64,000 nucleotides of DNA from Chloropicon primus. Its lineage: Eukaryota; Chlorophyta; Chloropicophyceae; Chloropicales; Chloropicaceae. Shown here piece by piece: positions 1 to 9,709 of this stretch. The stretch is from the NCBI GenBank assembly GCA_023205875.1, contig CP060771.1, positions 310,001 to 374,000 of the forward strand. The letters are read 5' to 3'. The first letter of the stretch is position 1. Each line of letters opens with the position of its first letter. The notes below the pieces were generated by a model, which was not told where the DNA came from, ran no database searches, and saw only the letters and a list, made by a program, of their open reading frames with translations. Made by a program: the position numbers and the translations under genes.

Positions 1-47
1 TTGCTCTTGCCATTGTGTGATCGCCGACAATCGATAGTGCCATCAGC

Positions 48-1529
48 ATGAAGGGCCTTGCAGCTGTCGTGGTGTCGGCGCTGATGCTGTCATCCACGAC
101 GAGCGGGGTCGTGCGCTGCCAGGAGATCCCGCAGTGGCTGAACGGGACAGCGCCGAGCCCGGCCGTCGAGGAGAGCAAAGGGTCCTCCCCCGCGACGACG
201 AAGATTCCTGGCTGGAAGAAGGACAGGATGGAGCAAGCCGCCCTCTTCAAGGAGACCCCGTCCGACGTGGTGATCTCCGCCGTCCTCGCGGAGCCCTCGG
301 GCAGGCAGAAGGAGTTCATCCAGCTGAAGAACCTCGGGGGGCAGGCCCAGGACCTCGAGGGCTGGAGGCTCACCCTGAAGAACTCGGGCGAGACCGAGGA
401 GACCTTTGAGTTCGTGGCCTCCGACGGGTGCGAGACCACGATCCCGCCGCTCGGGTCCCTCCTTGTGCTGAAGAAGGACGTGCAGAACCCCTGCGGGTTC
501 AACTTCGAGCTCGGGCCGAGCGAGGAGCTCGTCCTCTTCGAGGAGGGCGAGGACGCCGAGGGCGTCGACTCGGTGACTTGGGGCAATGTGGGCAGGGGCA
601 TCGTCCTGTACAGGAACGCCGAGGACGAGTACGACAGGGCGCCCCAGAACGTGGAGGGCAACGTGATCGACACCCTGACTCGCCTCGGGGGCTTCAAGAA
701 CATGCTCACCTTCCTGAAGCACTTTGACCTGGACAAGATCCTCAGCGGCCGCGGCGTCAGAAACACCGGAACCTGGCACAACAAGATCGTGAGGGAGATG
801 CCCACGAGCATCCCCTACACCCTGTTCGCGATCAAGGACGAGGCCTGGGAGTCCCTCTTCAAGGAGATGGCCGGGGAGTGGGCGCCCCCCCTGACCGCCT
901 CGGAGCTGCTCGAGATCGACGACGCCCTCGTGTTCGACATCATCTCCTTCCTGATGCTCGAGGACTCCTGGAACTCGAGGACGCTCAAGCTGAAGATGAG
1001 GGACAAGTCCTCCATGGCGTTCCAGACCGCCCACCCGGACAGGAAGGCCGTCCTTCAGCTCGACGAGTCCGGGACCATCCGCCTGAACTACGACTGCGTG
1101 GACTCCCCCAGCCCCGACGAGTTTGGCTGCGCCATCCAGAGGGGGTGGGGCAAGTGCCAGGAGGACTGGATGAATGACAACGGGTTCTTCTCGGGCAGGC
1201 CGCTGGGGTACTGCGAGTACGAGTGCGACAAGTGCTACTGCGACCCCCTGGAGGACAACTGCGCCAAGACAATCATTGCTGACGTCACCGCATCCAGCGG
1301 AGAGAAGGGAGTTGTCCACGTCATCGACAGACTGATCGAGGCGCCCCCGATCATGCCGGCTTGGGTGCCCACCGACGCCAACGGGAACCCGCTCCCGGGA
1401 AGCACCAAGAAGAAGTCCAAGTCCAGGAGAGCGGACAAGGAGAAGGAGGAGAAGAAGAAGTCTTCCTCCTCCTCGAGATCGTCCTCCAGGAGGACTTATC
1501 AGTACAACCCGTGGTGGGGTCGCAAGTGA
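48..1529 (+). CDS. secreted lamin-tail domain + fasciclin (FAS1) protein with Cys-rich insert
   Basis: A 493-aa protein with an N-terminal signal peptide (about 1-24, hydrophobic AAVVVSALMLSS). Residues about 70-190 look like a lamin-tail (LTD) beta-sandwich (VVISAVLAEP, EFIQLKN, LEGWRL). Residues about 205-432 resemble a fasciclin FAS1 domain: NVIDTLTRLGGFKNML at the front, YTLFAIKDEAW, and the H2-like GVVHVIDRLI at the end. Inside the FAS1 region, about 345-405, sits an insert with nine cysteines and the signature WGKCQEDWM...YCEYECDKC. Similar WGKC-WM-YC-C-C modules occur in secreted proteins of volvocalean green algae. The tail (450-493) is Lys/Ser/Arg-rich. FAS1 proteins act in cell-surface or extracellular adhesion, so an extracellular role is inferred. 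There is no intron. The first ATG of the frame is used. Confidence 0.8.
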   Translation: MKGLAAVVVSALMLSSTTSGVVRCQEIPQWLNGTAPSPAVEESKGSSPATTKIPGWKKDRMEQAALFKETPSDVVISAVLAEPSGRQKEFIQLKNLGGQAQDLEGWRLTLKNSGETEETFEFVASDGCETTIPPLGSLLVLKKDVQNPCGFNFELGPSEELVLFEEGEDAEGVDSVTWGNVGRGIVLYRNAEDEYDRAPQNVEGNVIDTLTRLGGFKNMLTFLKHFDLDKILSGRGVRNTGTWHNKIVREMPTSIPYTLFAIKDEAWESLFKEMAGEWAPPLTASELLEIDDALVFDIISFLMLEDSWNSRTLKLKMRDKSSMAFQTAHPDRKAVLQLDESGTIRLNYDCVDSPSPDEFGCAIQRGWGKCQEDWMNDNGFFSGRPLGYCEYECDKCYCDPLEDNCAKTIIADVTASSGEKGVVHVIDRLIEAPPIMPAWVPTDANGNPLPGSTKKKSKSRRADKEKEEKKKSSSSSRSSSRRTYQYNPWWGRK

Positions 1530-1677
1530 GGAAGGCGCGCGCGGAGTCCACCGCCGCGCCGTTCTCAAGGAGAACTTTTTCACTTTCACTTTCGCTCGAG
1601 CATTCAAAAGTAAATTAGCATAACACCGTCACTTTGATCCATCTGCTGTTGTGCTTGCTCCCTTCGCCGACGTGCTC

Positions 1678-2385
1678 TCACGAGAAAGCGATCATCATCA
1701 GTATCAGAAGCAGCACCGCGAGGCCCGCCATGACGACGGATTGCCACTTCCCCATCTTCCGCCCCAGTTTGTTTATCATGTTTCTCGCCGTGGTGAGCCG
1801 GGCTTTGGTCGTGTCCACCTCCTCCTCGAGCTCGCCTATCACAGTAGTCTGCAGCTCGATCTCGCCCCCGATCTGCAGACCCATCTCGCCCACGCGCCTC
1901 GCCGCCACGCTCAGGTCGTCCAGGTCCTCGTCCTGCCTCCTCATGAGCATCTGCTGGCTCTCGAAGGTTCTGTCCGTCTCGTCATTCATGTAAGAGGAAA
2001 CGATGCCCCGTTGCGGCGGGGCGGACGCCTCGCTCGCCCGCTTGCTCAGCCTAGCTGCCTCGAAGAGGTCCGTGATCCTTTCATGGTACCTCGCCGTCGT
2101 GGCCTTGAAGTCCTCAATCTGGTTCTTCCTCGTCTTCACTTCCTTTTCGGTGAGGTTGAACCTCTCCGGTGCCGCCACGGACGCCTCCACGGCCTTGGAG
2201 AGCTCGTTGACTTGCATCTCGGCGCTCTCCAAGGACTGCTGCATCTTCTTTAACGCTCCCGTCACCGTGTTCGACCGAATGAGGCCCTCGAGTTTGTCGT
2301 CGTAGACCTCCTCCTCAATCCTTTTCAGGGACGCGCGTATTTCGTCCTCCACGAGAAGGTAAGGGTCTCTCGAAGAGCCCTTCAT
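1678..2385 (-). CDS. SYP61: syntaxin-6/SYP6-type Qc-SNARE
   Basis: A 235-aa tail-anchored SNARE. The N-terminus (RDPYLLVEDEIRASLKRIEE) matches the start of the syntaxin-6 N-terminal helical domain. A Qc-SNARE coiled coil follows (about 145-205, RRQDEDLDDLSVAARRVGEM, zero-layer Gln near EIELQ), then a C-terminal membrane anchor (about 214-233, VVMAGLAVLLLILMMIAF). The family works in trans-Golgi/endosome fusion. The frame stays open 87 codons further upstream, but that part overlaps a block duplicated beyond the neighbouring mannosidase, so I take MKGSSRDPYLL as the start. The length then matches the usual 225-255 aa. It is convergent with the FAS1 gene. Confidence 0.8.
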   Translation of the reverse strand: MKGSSRDPYLLVEDEIRASLKRIEEEVYDDKLEGLIRSNTVTGALKKMQQSLESAEMQVNELSKAVEASVAAPERFNLTEKEVKTRKNQIEDFKATTARYHERITDLFEAARLSKRASEASAPPQRGIVSSYMNDETDRTFESQQMLMRRQDEDLDDLSVAARRVGEMGLQIGGEIELQTTVIGELEEEVDTTKARLTTARNMINKLGRKMGKWQSVVMAGLAVLLLILMMIAFS

Positions 2386-2548
2386 GACCAAAGCCTTCAC
2401 CCCCTCGCCGTCCCCTCGCTTTGCAGCCTGCACCTCGCTCCGCTCCGCTCGTTCTCGTCGAGAGAGAGGTCTCGAGCCCTCGCTCCTTATAACGCTTTTA
2501 ACGCCTCGCTCTTCAATTAAATTGGAGAGGGAGGAGGGACCAAAATGA

Positions 2549-5500
2549 GGGATGACAATGGGCGATGGGGAGAGCAGGCCTGTGGCTTGGGACGATGACA
2601 CTGCAACAACAACAAGAACAACAAAAAAGATGGATGGATGCATCACATGGTATTGATTGGAACATCATAATACCACTACTAATCGTTAAAAGGCAGCAGC
2701 GAGGCCACCAGCCAATGATGACGACGATGACGACGATGGTGATGCGGGCTTGTGCTTCACCACGAACGTTCTGATCTGCATCGGGTCCACGCTCACCACC
2801 GTGGTGCCCGTGATCGAGCCCAGGTCCTGGTTCGCGCTCAAGCTCTTCTCGTGAATCTCCGTGATCTGCTTCCCTGGCAACAGACTCTGCAAGTCGACCT
2901 TGGCCGTCCTCGAGTGCGAGGAGCTCTCCATCGCCTGGTACATGTGCGCCAACCGGATCAGAATGCTCGCGGCGTCCTGGGCGTGGAAGGTCATCACGCT
3001 CACGTTGTCTGGAAACTTGCCCTGGATACCGGAAAGGGGGAAACCCTATCCATGCTCGTGATCGCCCGGAAAGCGGTCACCAAGGGGGACTCCTTCCTCG
3101 CCTGCACTTGCCTCCTCAAACCAGGACCGTCGGTTGCAGAAGCAAGTACGAGACCCGTGGTGCCCGCGACCCTCAGACCCGCGCAATGGCAGTCCCTGCA
3201 ACCGCACTCGGTCTCGTTCAGGGCCTCCCCAACCCCCCTCGCGTCGTCCGCAAGGATTCGCCTGTGAACCATGAACTCCAAGTCCCCGCTGTTCAGGCTC
3301 GTGCCGCCGCAAGCCCTGTCCAAAAGCACAGCCATCTCACTCTTGTCGTCGTGGATGGCAAGGGCTGCAGTCAGGGGATAGTAGTTCCCCGCAACGGGCT
3401 CGGAGACCTGCAAGTACCAAGTGGGCCTGTAGTTCACCACGCGCTTCAGCATGTCCCTGCCGTTCGAGTCCGTGTAAAACTCGTCCCCGCTCGATACGCT
3501 GGAAGAAACCCTCATCGAGATCTCCTTGCCCAAGTTATCGGCAAAGGGTATCGGGCCCACGCGCCACATGAGCTCCGCCCAATCCCGGTTCCCGTACACC
3601 CTTGTGCTCAAATGCAGCCAAGGCGCAAACGTCTGCCTCATCTCGCTGAACAGGGGGCCCTCCACCACGGTCAGATTCAGCTTGTCCCCCCGGTTCAGGA
3701 GGGGCAAGGTTCCCTCGGGGCGGAAAATGTAAGCACCCGAGTTCTGGCCCTGGCCGTTACTCGAGTTGTACACCAAGAAGTCAATCGAGGACTCCATCTG
3801 GATCCCGTACTTTTGGTTCTCCATGCCACGCATCAGACCAGAGGAACCATCAAAGGTCAAACCAATGTTGCCGTCCGAGATCTTGATGCTGGCCTCGTTG
3901 GGGGAAACCGCGCGGGTCTTGGACCTCTGCGCCAACGTAGCGTTCTGAGGAATGTTCTGGAACAGCACATAGTACACTGCCAATCCCTTCGGAGGTATTT
4001 GCACCGCGAAGCCCAAGTCCTCCACGTCCTCACTCGATCCCGGGCGCACCGAGGGGTCCAGACCCGTGATTTGCGAGGCAACGGGGTTCATCGCGCCGTC
4101 AAAAACAGCCACTGAACTTTCCTTGCCAATGGGAAGGTGCACAAAATCGTCCCTCGCTTGAGCAAGATTGTTGTACACCACAATCTGCATGTTTTGCTTG
4201 CTCCTGCTGGACGTCTCCGTGAAAGCGCAAGTGCTGATGTTCAGCAACGGGCACTGCACGAAGTCGTTGTCGAGATCCAGTCCCTCGGCCCTTTGCAGCA
4301 CATCGCCATCATTGACAGAGGACTCCTCCACAGGTCTGATGACACCGTCATCATCTCCGCCTCTGCCCCTCACCTTGCTGTCGATGATCTCCTTGAACCC
4401 CTGGTTCAGGAGAGAGGCAGCACCCTCGCCGCCCTTGTACAAGCGCTTCGCGTAGTCGTCCGCCACAGCCTGTTTCGCTGTGCCAGTGATGGCATCGTGG
4501 TGCAGGACGATGCTCACGGCGTTCTCCAGTTCATCAAGCACGTCGCTCTCCCGAAGGGAGCTGCCCATGAAGTACTGAATTTGCCTTGCGCTCTGCAGGT
4601 ACGAGGTCATCAAGAACGCGTAACGCTTCTGGCTTGGCCTGGAGGTGAAGTACCCTGTCCAGTAGGCGTGCCAGTCATCCGAGTAGGGGAAGAAGTCGTC
4701 CGACTTGGTGGGAAACTCAACGCCCGAAGCTCTCTTGGCCGCAAAGTAGTCCTCTGGCGAGGAATAGAACACGTTCACCCTGGGGTCTTTGTTCGCATAG
4801 TGAATCAGCTTGTCCAAGTTCTTGTACCAGACGTGAGCATTCTCCCACTGGAAATCGGAGCCCATGAGGAACATGATATCGTCACCCCTGATGGTATCAT
4901 TGTAATAGAGCGCCTCCTGGATGAAGTCATTGACCCTTTCATCCACGTTGTAGTCCTCGAGGCTCGTGTCATCCTGGATGGGCGCGCACGCGCACCGATT
5001 GAAGTCAAAGCAGAAGCAGTTTGGTGGCTCGTAATTGCCATCTGGCCTGATCTGCGTCAAGATCGCCTTTGACTTGCCAAACGTAGGAGATGGAGACCAA
5101 AGCATCTCCATGTCACGCTCGATCCTTCTCTTGAGAAGGTCCGCGTGGTCAGAGCGCCCAAGGACCATAGCATCGAAGCCGAGGTCGTGTCCGAACAGAT
5201 ACGCTTGCGTTGCAGAGTGTCCGAACGGATCAAGCTGCCATCCAGTCCTCGGAACGTACCCAAATGTGTCAAGCAAGAACCTGTGGCCTCTGGTTGTCTG
5301 ATCCACCATCCCGACAAAGTGAGCCGCAGCCTCGTCGTGCATACACCACCCACCGTTGGCAAAAGTCAGCTGCTTGTTCTTCACCAAAGTCCTCGCCGCT
5401 TCCCTCTTGGCATCGCTGGCCTCGTTCCACCACCTGGAAAAAAACGCCATCTCCACGTATACGAACTTACGATCCGGATTGTCCTGCAAGTTCTGCACAA

Positions 5501-5736
5501 CACTGTCGATGATGTAGTTCACACCAGCTTTCCTGATATCCTGCCTGGACCCAACATAGTACTGATCAACCGTTTTCTGCCAACCCACGTCATCGTGAGT
5601 GTGGCACACCAAGTGGACATTGATGACACCACTCTCTCGGTCCTTGGGCGTCGTGTTATAGCACTGCGAGTCGCAGGACACCACTGACACGAGAGCCAAC
5701 ACGAGCACAACCAAGGCCGTCATCAACATCCTGACC
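2549..5736. repeat. tandem duplication block, copy A
   Basis: This block is repeated at 6110-9298 with an offset of 3561-3562. It holds a mannosidase gene from just inside its signal peptide to 137 bases past its stop. The left edge is at GGGATGACAATGGG and the right edge just after CATCAACATCCT. Sequence outside the edges is unrelated, so the two gene copies have different promoters. Confidence 0.93.
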
Positions 5737-5747
5737 GAGACAACCAT
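2686..5747 (-). CDS. GH38 lysosomal-type alpha-mannosidase, copy 1, frameshifted near the 3' end
   Basis: Class II alpha-mannosidase that trims mannose from N-glycans in the vacuole/lysosome or secretory route. It has a signal peptide (VRMLMTALVVLVLALVSVVS), the zinc-site motif CHTHDDVGW, the nucleophile region WQLDPFGHS and VLHHDAITGTAKQ. The open frame from ATG 5747 runs 915 codons to 3000. The last ~100 codons of the intact sister (MSVMTFHAQDAAS onward) are present and open, but one frame off. A G run at 3036-3040 has 5 G where the sister has 6 (6597-6602). This is either a sequencing error or a recent lesion. The truncated form would lack the C-terminal beta domain end. Its 5' flank has no motif copy I could find. 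Confidence 0.85.
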
Positions 5748-6109
5748 CTTGTGTTGGTGGCTGAGCGGCCAAGGAAAAATAAGGTTGATCACGGGGATGT
5801 GGATGGACCGATGGAATGGAAGAGGATCACCCGGATCTCACTCCTCCTCGTAACAAAGTTCAGGCTTGTGTCTCGTTGTCACTTGATATCGCTCATCAGC
5901 AGTCACCTCATCCTGAAAACTGTCCTTGGGATCAAGCGTCAGGGAATCCGATGATTTGTTTGGAGCAGAGGACAGAGGAGAGGCAAGAGTGATCTCTAAG
6001 GGACGGGGGGGAACACGATTAGAGAAACGTTGTTCACAATTACACCACTACCCTCATCCATTCCCTTCTCCAGCATTTCAGTCGCTCCTGGCCTAGAAGA
6101 AAGAGAGGG
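5748..6109. other. spacer between the two mannosidase repeats
   Basis: A 362-base unique segment between the duplicated blocks: the promoter/leader of copy 1 (transcribed leftward) plus the 3' flank of copy 2. I see no coding potential and no copy of the dispersed leader motif. Confidence 0.6.
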
Positions 6110-9100
6110 GGGATGACAATGGGCGATGGGGAGAGCAGGCCTGTGGCTTGGGACGATGACACTGCAACAACAACAAGAACAACAAAAAAGATGGATGGAT
6201 GCATCACATGGTATTGATTGGAACATCATAATACCACTACTAATCGTTAAAAGGCAGCAGCGAGGCCACCAGCCAATGATGACGACGATGACGACGATGG
6301 TGATGCGGGCTTGTGCTTCACCACGAACGTTCTGATCTGCATCGGGTCCACGCTCACCACCGTGGTGCCCGTGATCGAGCCCAGGTCCTGGTTCGCGCTC
6401 AAGCTCTTCTCGTGAATCTCCGTGATCTGCTTCCCTGGCAACAGACTCTGCAAGTCGACCTTGGCCGTCCTCGAGTGCGAGGAGCTCTCCATCGCCTGGT
6501 ACATGTGCGCCAACCGGATCAGAATGCTCGCGGCGTCCTGGGCGTGGAAGGTCATCACGCTCACGTTGTCTGGAAACTTGCCCTGGATACCGGAAAGGGG
6601 GGAAACCCTATCCATGCTCGTGATCGCCCGGAAAGCGGTCACCAAGGGGGACTCCTTCCTCGCCTGCACTTGCCTCCTCAAACCAGGACCGTCGGTTGCA
6701 GAAGCAAGTACGAGACCCGTGGTGCCCGCGACCCTCAGACCCGCGCAATGGCAGTCCCTGCAACCGCACTCGGTCTCGTTCAGGGCCTCCCCAACCCCCC
6801 TCGCGTCGTCCGCAAGGATTCGCCTGTGAACCATGAACTCCAAGTCCCCGCTGTTCAGGCTCGTGCCGCCGCAAGCCCTGTCCAAAAGCACAGCCATCTC
6901 ACTCTTGTCGTCGTGGATGGCAAGGGCTGCAGTCAGGGGATAGTAGTTCCCCGCAACGGGCTCGGAGACCTGCAAGTCCCAAGTGGGCCTGTAGTTCACC
7001 ACGCGCTTCAGCATGTCCCTGCCGTTCGAGTCCGTGTAAAACTCGTCCCCGCTCGATACGCTGGAAGAAACCCTCATCGAGATCTCCTTGCCCAAGTTAT
7101 CGGCAAAGGGTATCGGGCCCACGCGCCACATGAGCTCCGCCCAATCCCGGTTCCCGTACACCCTTGTGCTCAAATGCAGCCAAGGCGCAAACGTCTGCCT
7201 CATCTCGCTGAACAGGGGGCCCTCCACCACGGTCAGATTCAGCTTGTCCCCCCGGTTCAGGAGGGGCAAGGTTCCCTCGGGGCGGAAAATGTAAGCACCC
7301 GAGTTCTGGCCCTGGCCGTTACTCGAGTTGTACACCAAGAAGTCAATCGAGGACTCCATCTGGATCCCGTACTTTTGGTTCTCCATGCCACGCATCAGAC
7401 CAGAGGAACCATCAAAGGTCAAACCAATGTTGCCGTCCGAGATCTTGATGCTGGCCTCGTTGGGGGAAACCGCGCGGGTCTTGGACCTCTGCGCCAACGT
7501 AGCGTTCTGAGGAATGTTCTGGAACAGCACATAGTACACTGCCAATCCCTTCGGAGGTATTTGCACTGCGAAGCCCAAGTCCTCCACGTCCTCACTCGAT
7601 CCCGGGCGCACCGAGGGGTCCAGACCCGTGATTTGCGAGGCAACGGGGTTCATCGCGCCGTCAAAAACAGCCACTGAACTTTCCTTGCCAATGGGAAGGT
7701 GCACAAAATCGTCCCTCGCTTGAGCAAGATTGTTGTACACCACAACCTGCATGTTTTGCTTGCTCCTGCTGGACGTCTCCGTGAAAGCGCAAGTGCTGAT
7801 GTTCAGCAACGGGCACTGCACGAAGTCGTTGTCGAGATCCAGTCCCTCGGCCCTTTGCAGCACATCGCCATCATTGACAGAGGACTCCTCCACAGGTCTG
7901 ATGACACCGTCATCATCTCCGCCTCTGCCCCTCACCTTGCTGTCGATGATCTCCTTGAACCCCTGGTTCAGGAGAGAGGCAGCACCCTCGCCGCCCTTGT
8001 ACAAGCGCTTCGCGTAGTCGTCCGCCACAGCCTGTTTCGCTGTGCCAGTGATGGCATCGTGGTGCAGGACGATGCTCACGGCGTTCTCCAGTTCATCAAG
8101 CACGTCGCTCTCCCGAAGGGAGCTGCCCATGAAGTACTGAATTTGCCTTGCGCTCTGCAGGTACGAGGTCATCAAGAACGCGTAACGCTTCTGGCTTGGC
8201 CTGGAGGTAAAGTACCCTGTCCAATAACCATTCCAACCGTCCGAGTAGGGGAAGAAGTCGTCCGACTTGGTGGGAAACTCAACGCCCGAAGCTCTCTTGG
8301 CCGCAAAGTAGTCCTCTGGCGAGGAATAGAACACGTTCACCCTGGGGTCTTTGTTCGCATAGTGAATCAGCTTGTCCAAGTTCTTGTACCAGATGTTCGC
8401 GTTCTCCCACTGGAAATCGGAGCCCATGAGGAACATGATATCGTCACCCCTGATGGTATCATTATAGAGGATAGCCTGCTGGACAAACTCTTCGACCTTC
8501 TGGTCCACGTTGTAGTCCTCGAGGCTCGTGTCATCCTGGATGGGATCACAGGCGCAGGCGTTGAAGTCGAAGCAGAAGCAAGGAGGAGGCTGGTAGTTGC
8601 CATCTGGCCTGATCTGCGTCAAGATCGCCTTTGACTTGCCAAACGTAGGAGATGGAGACCAAAGCATCTCCATGGACTTTTCAAGCTTCCTCTTCTCGAG
8701 GTCGACGTGGTCAGAGCGCCCAAGGACCATAGCATCGAAGCCGAGGTCGTGTCCGAACAGATACGCTTGCGTTGCAGAGTGTCCGAACGGATCAAGCTGC
8801 CATCCAGTCCTCGGAACGTACCCAAATGTGTCAAGCAAGAACCTGTGGCCTCTGGTTGTCTGATCCACCATCCCGACAAAGTGAGCCGCAGCCTCGTCGT
8901 GCATACACCACCCACCGTTGGCAAAAGTCAGCTGCTTGTTCTTCACCAAAGTCCTCGCCGCTTCCCTCTTGGCATCGCTGGCCTCGTTCCACCACCTGGA
9001 AAAAAACGCCATCTCCACGTATACGAACTTACGATCCGGATTGTCCTGCAAGTTCTGCACAACACTGTCGATGATATAACCGACTCCTGCCTTGTAGATG

Positions 9101-9298
9101 TTCTGCTGGGATCCCACAAAGTATTCGTCCACATTCTTCAACCAACCCACGTCATCGTGAGTGTGGCACACCAAGTGGACATTGATGACACCACTCTCTC
9201 GGTTCTTGGGCGTCGTGTTATAGCACTGCGAGTCGCAGGACACCACTGACACGAGAGCCAACACGAGCACAACCAAGGCCATCATCAACATCCTAACC
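6110..9298. repeat. tandem duplication block, copy B
   Basis: Second copy of the block at 2549-5736. The 137-base 3' flank of the gene is identical in both. Within the gene, long identical tracts alternate with short clusters of differences (see findings). Confidence 0.93.
6247..9291 (-). CDS. GH38 lysosomal-type alpha-mannosidase, copy 2, intact
   Basis: A 1,014-aa intact alpha-mannosidase, close to the usual ~1,000 aa of lysosomal GH38 enzymes. The start is the ATG before LMMALVVLVLALVSVVS, a signal peptide. The frame is open further upstream but gives only non-family sequence. N-terminal catalytic (alpha/beta) domain: CHTHDDVGWLKNVDEYF and WQLDPFGHSATQ with the catalytic Asp. VLHHDAITGTA supplies another metal/active-site region. 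Several N-glycosylation sequons (for example NATLAQRS). It differs from copy 1 mainly in clusters in the N-terminal half; the C-terminal ~690 residues are almost identical. It is head-to-tail with copy 1 and has an unrelated upstream region. Confidence 0.92.
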   Translation of the reverse strand: MLMMALVVLVLALVSVVSCDSQCYNTTPKNRESGVINVHLVCHTHDDVGWLKNVDEYFVGSQQNIYKAGVGYIIDSVVQNLQDNPDRKFVYVEMAFFSRWWNEASDAKREAARTLVKNKQLTFANGGWCMHDEAAAHFVGMVDQTTRGHRFLLDTFGYVPRTGWQLDPFGHSATQAYLFGHDLGFDAMVLGRSDHVDLEKRKLEKSMEMLWSPSPTFGKSKAILTQIRPDGNYQPPPCFCFDFNACACDPIQDDTSLEDYNVDQKVEEFVQQAILYNDTIRGDDIMFLMGSDFQWENANIWYKNLDKLIHYANKDPRVNVFYSSPEDYFAAKRASGVEFPTKSDDFFPYSDGWNGYWTGYFTSRPSQKRYAFLMTSYLQSARQIQYFMGSSLRESDVLDELENAVSIVLHHDAITGTAKQAVADDYAKRLYKGGEGAASLLNQGFKEIIDSKVRGRGGDDDGVIRPVEESSVNDGDVLQRAEGLDLDNDFVQCPLLNISTCAFTETSSRSKQNMQVVVYNNLAQARDDFVHLPIGKESSVAVFDGAMNPVASQITGLDPSVRPGSSEDVEDLGFAVQIPPKGLAVYYVLFQNIPQNATLAQRSKTRAVSPNEASIKISDGNIGLTFDGSSGLMRGMENQKYGIQMESSIDFLVYNSSNGQGQNSGAYIFRPEGTLPLLNRGDKLNLTVVEGPLFSEMRQTFAPWLHLSTRVYGNRDWAELMWRVGPIPFADNLGKEISMRVSSSVSSGDEFYTDSNGRDMLKRVVNYRPTWDLQVSEPVAGNYYPLTAALAIHDDKSEMAVLLDRACGGTSLNSGDLEFMVHRRILADDARGVGEALNETECGCRDCHCAGLRVAGTTGLVLASATDGPGLRRQVQARKESPLVTAFRAITSMDRVSPLSGIQGKFPDNVSVMTFHAQDAASILIRLAHMYQAMESSSHSRTAKVDLQSLLPGKQITEIHEKSLSANQDLGSITGTTVVSVDPMQIRTFVVKHKPASPSSSSSSSLAGGLAAAF

Positions 9299-9709
9299 TT
9301 TATGTTGATGCCCGAATCGAACGCCAAGGAGAAAGAAGTTTGCGGAGAGGAGGGAGTGTAACGCACGTAACGCATGGTGGTGGACCGACGGAATGACCAA
9401 GGCCACCTGTGCCTCGCTCCTTGCTCGCTTCGCACGCGCACGAGGTGATCGATCGACCCCTTCAGTCCTTCTCAAGCAGCAGAGAGGGAACCCCAATGAA
9501 TGGCATCATCTCGAGGGAAAAAATGAAACGCCTTTGGAGGGTGAAGGTGAAGGTGATTGGGGAAAGGAAGAGCAAGGGCAAGAGGAGTGGTGGATGGATG
9601 GATAGATGGATGGATTCGTTGCCTCTTCCTCTTTCCGTAGAGCCTACTCACCCACTACTGGTGAGGATGATGATGACGGGACTGTGTCAACTTTTGGGTA
9701 GATGGATTA
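9299..9709. other. intergenic region with GGAT microsatellite
   Basis: The leader of mannosidase copy 2 and the 3' flank of the starch synthase gene. It contains ATGG/GGAT simple repeats near 9590-9615. No gene is seen. Confidence 0.55.

Noticed and set aside
90-1607. Long minus-strand frame opposite the LTD/FAS1 gene
   Set aside because: It mirrors a GC-rich plus-strand gene with recognised domains; the encoded Gly/Leu/Arg/Val-rich string has no domain and is a codon-bias shadow.
2386-2646. Hydrophobic N-terminal extension of the SYP6 frame that looks like a signal peptide
   Set aside because: Its first part lies in the duplicated 3' flank of the mannosidase, which also occurs at 6110 without a SNARE. 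The family start motif is at 2385.
3108-9249. Several plus-strand frames of 180-454 codons across the mannosidase pair
   Set aside because: They are antisense to well-supported GH38 genes and repeat in both copies as expected for shadows.
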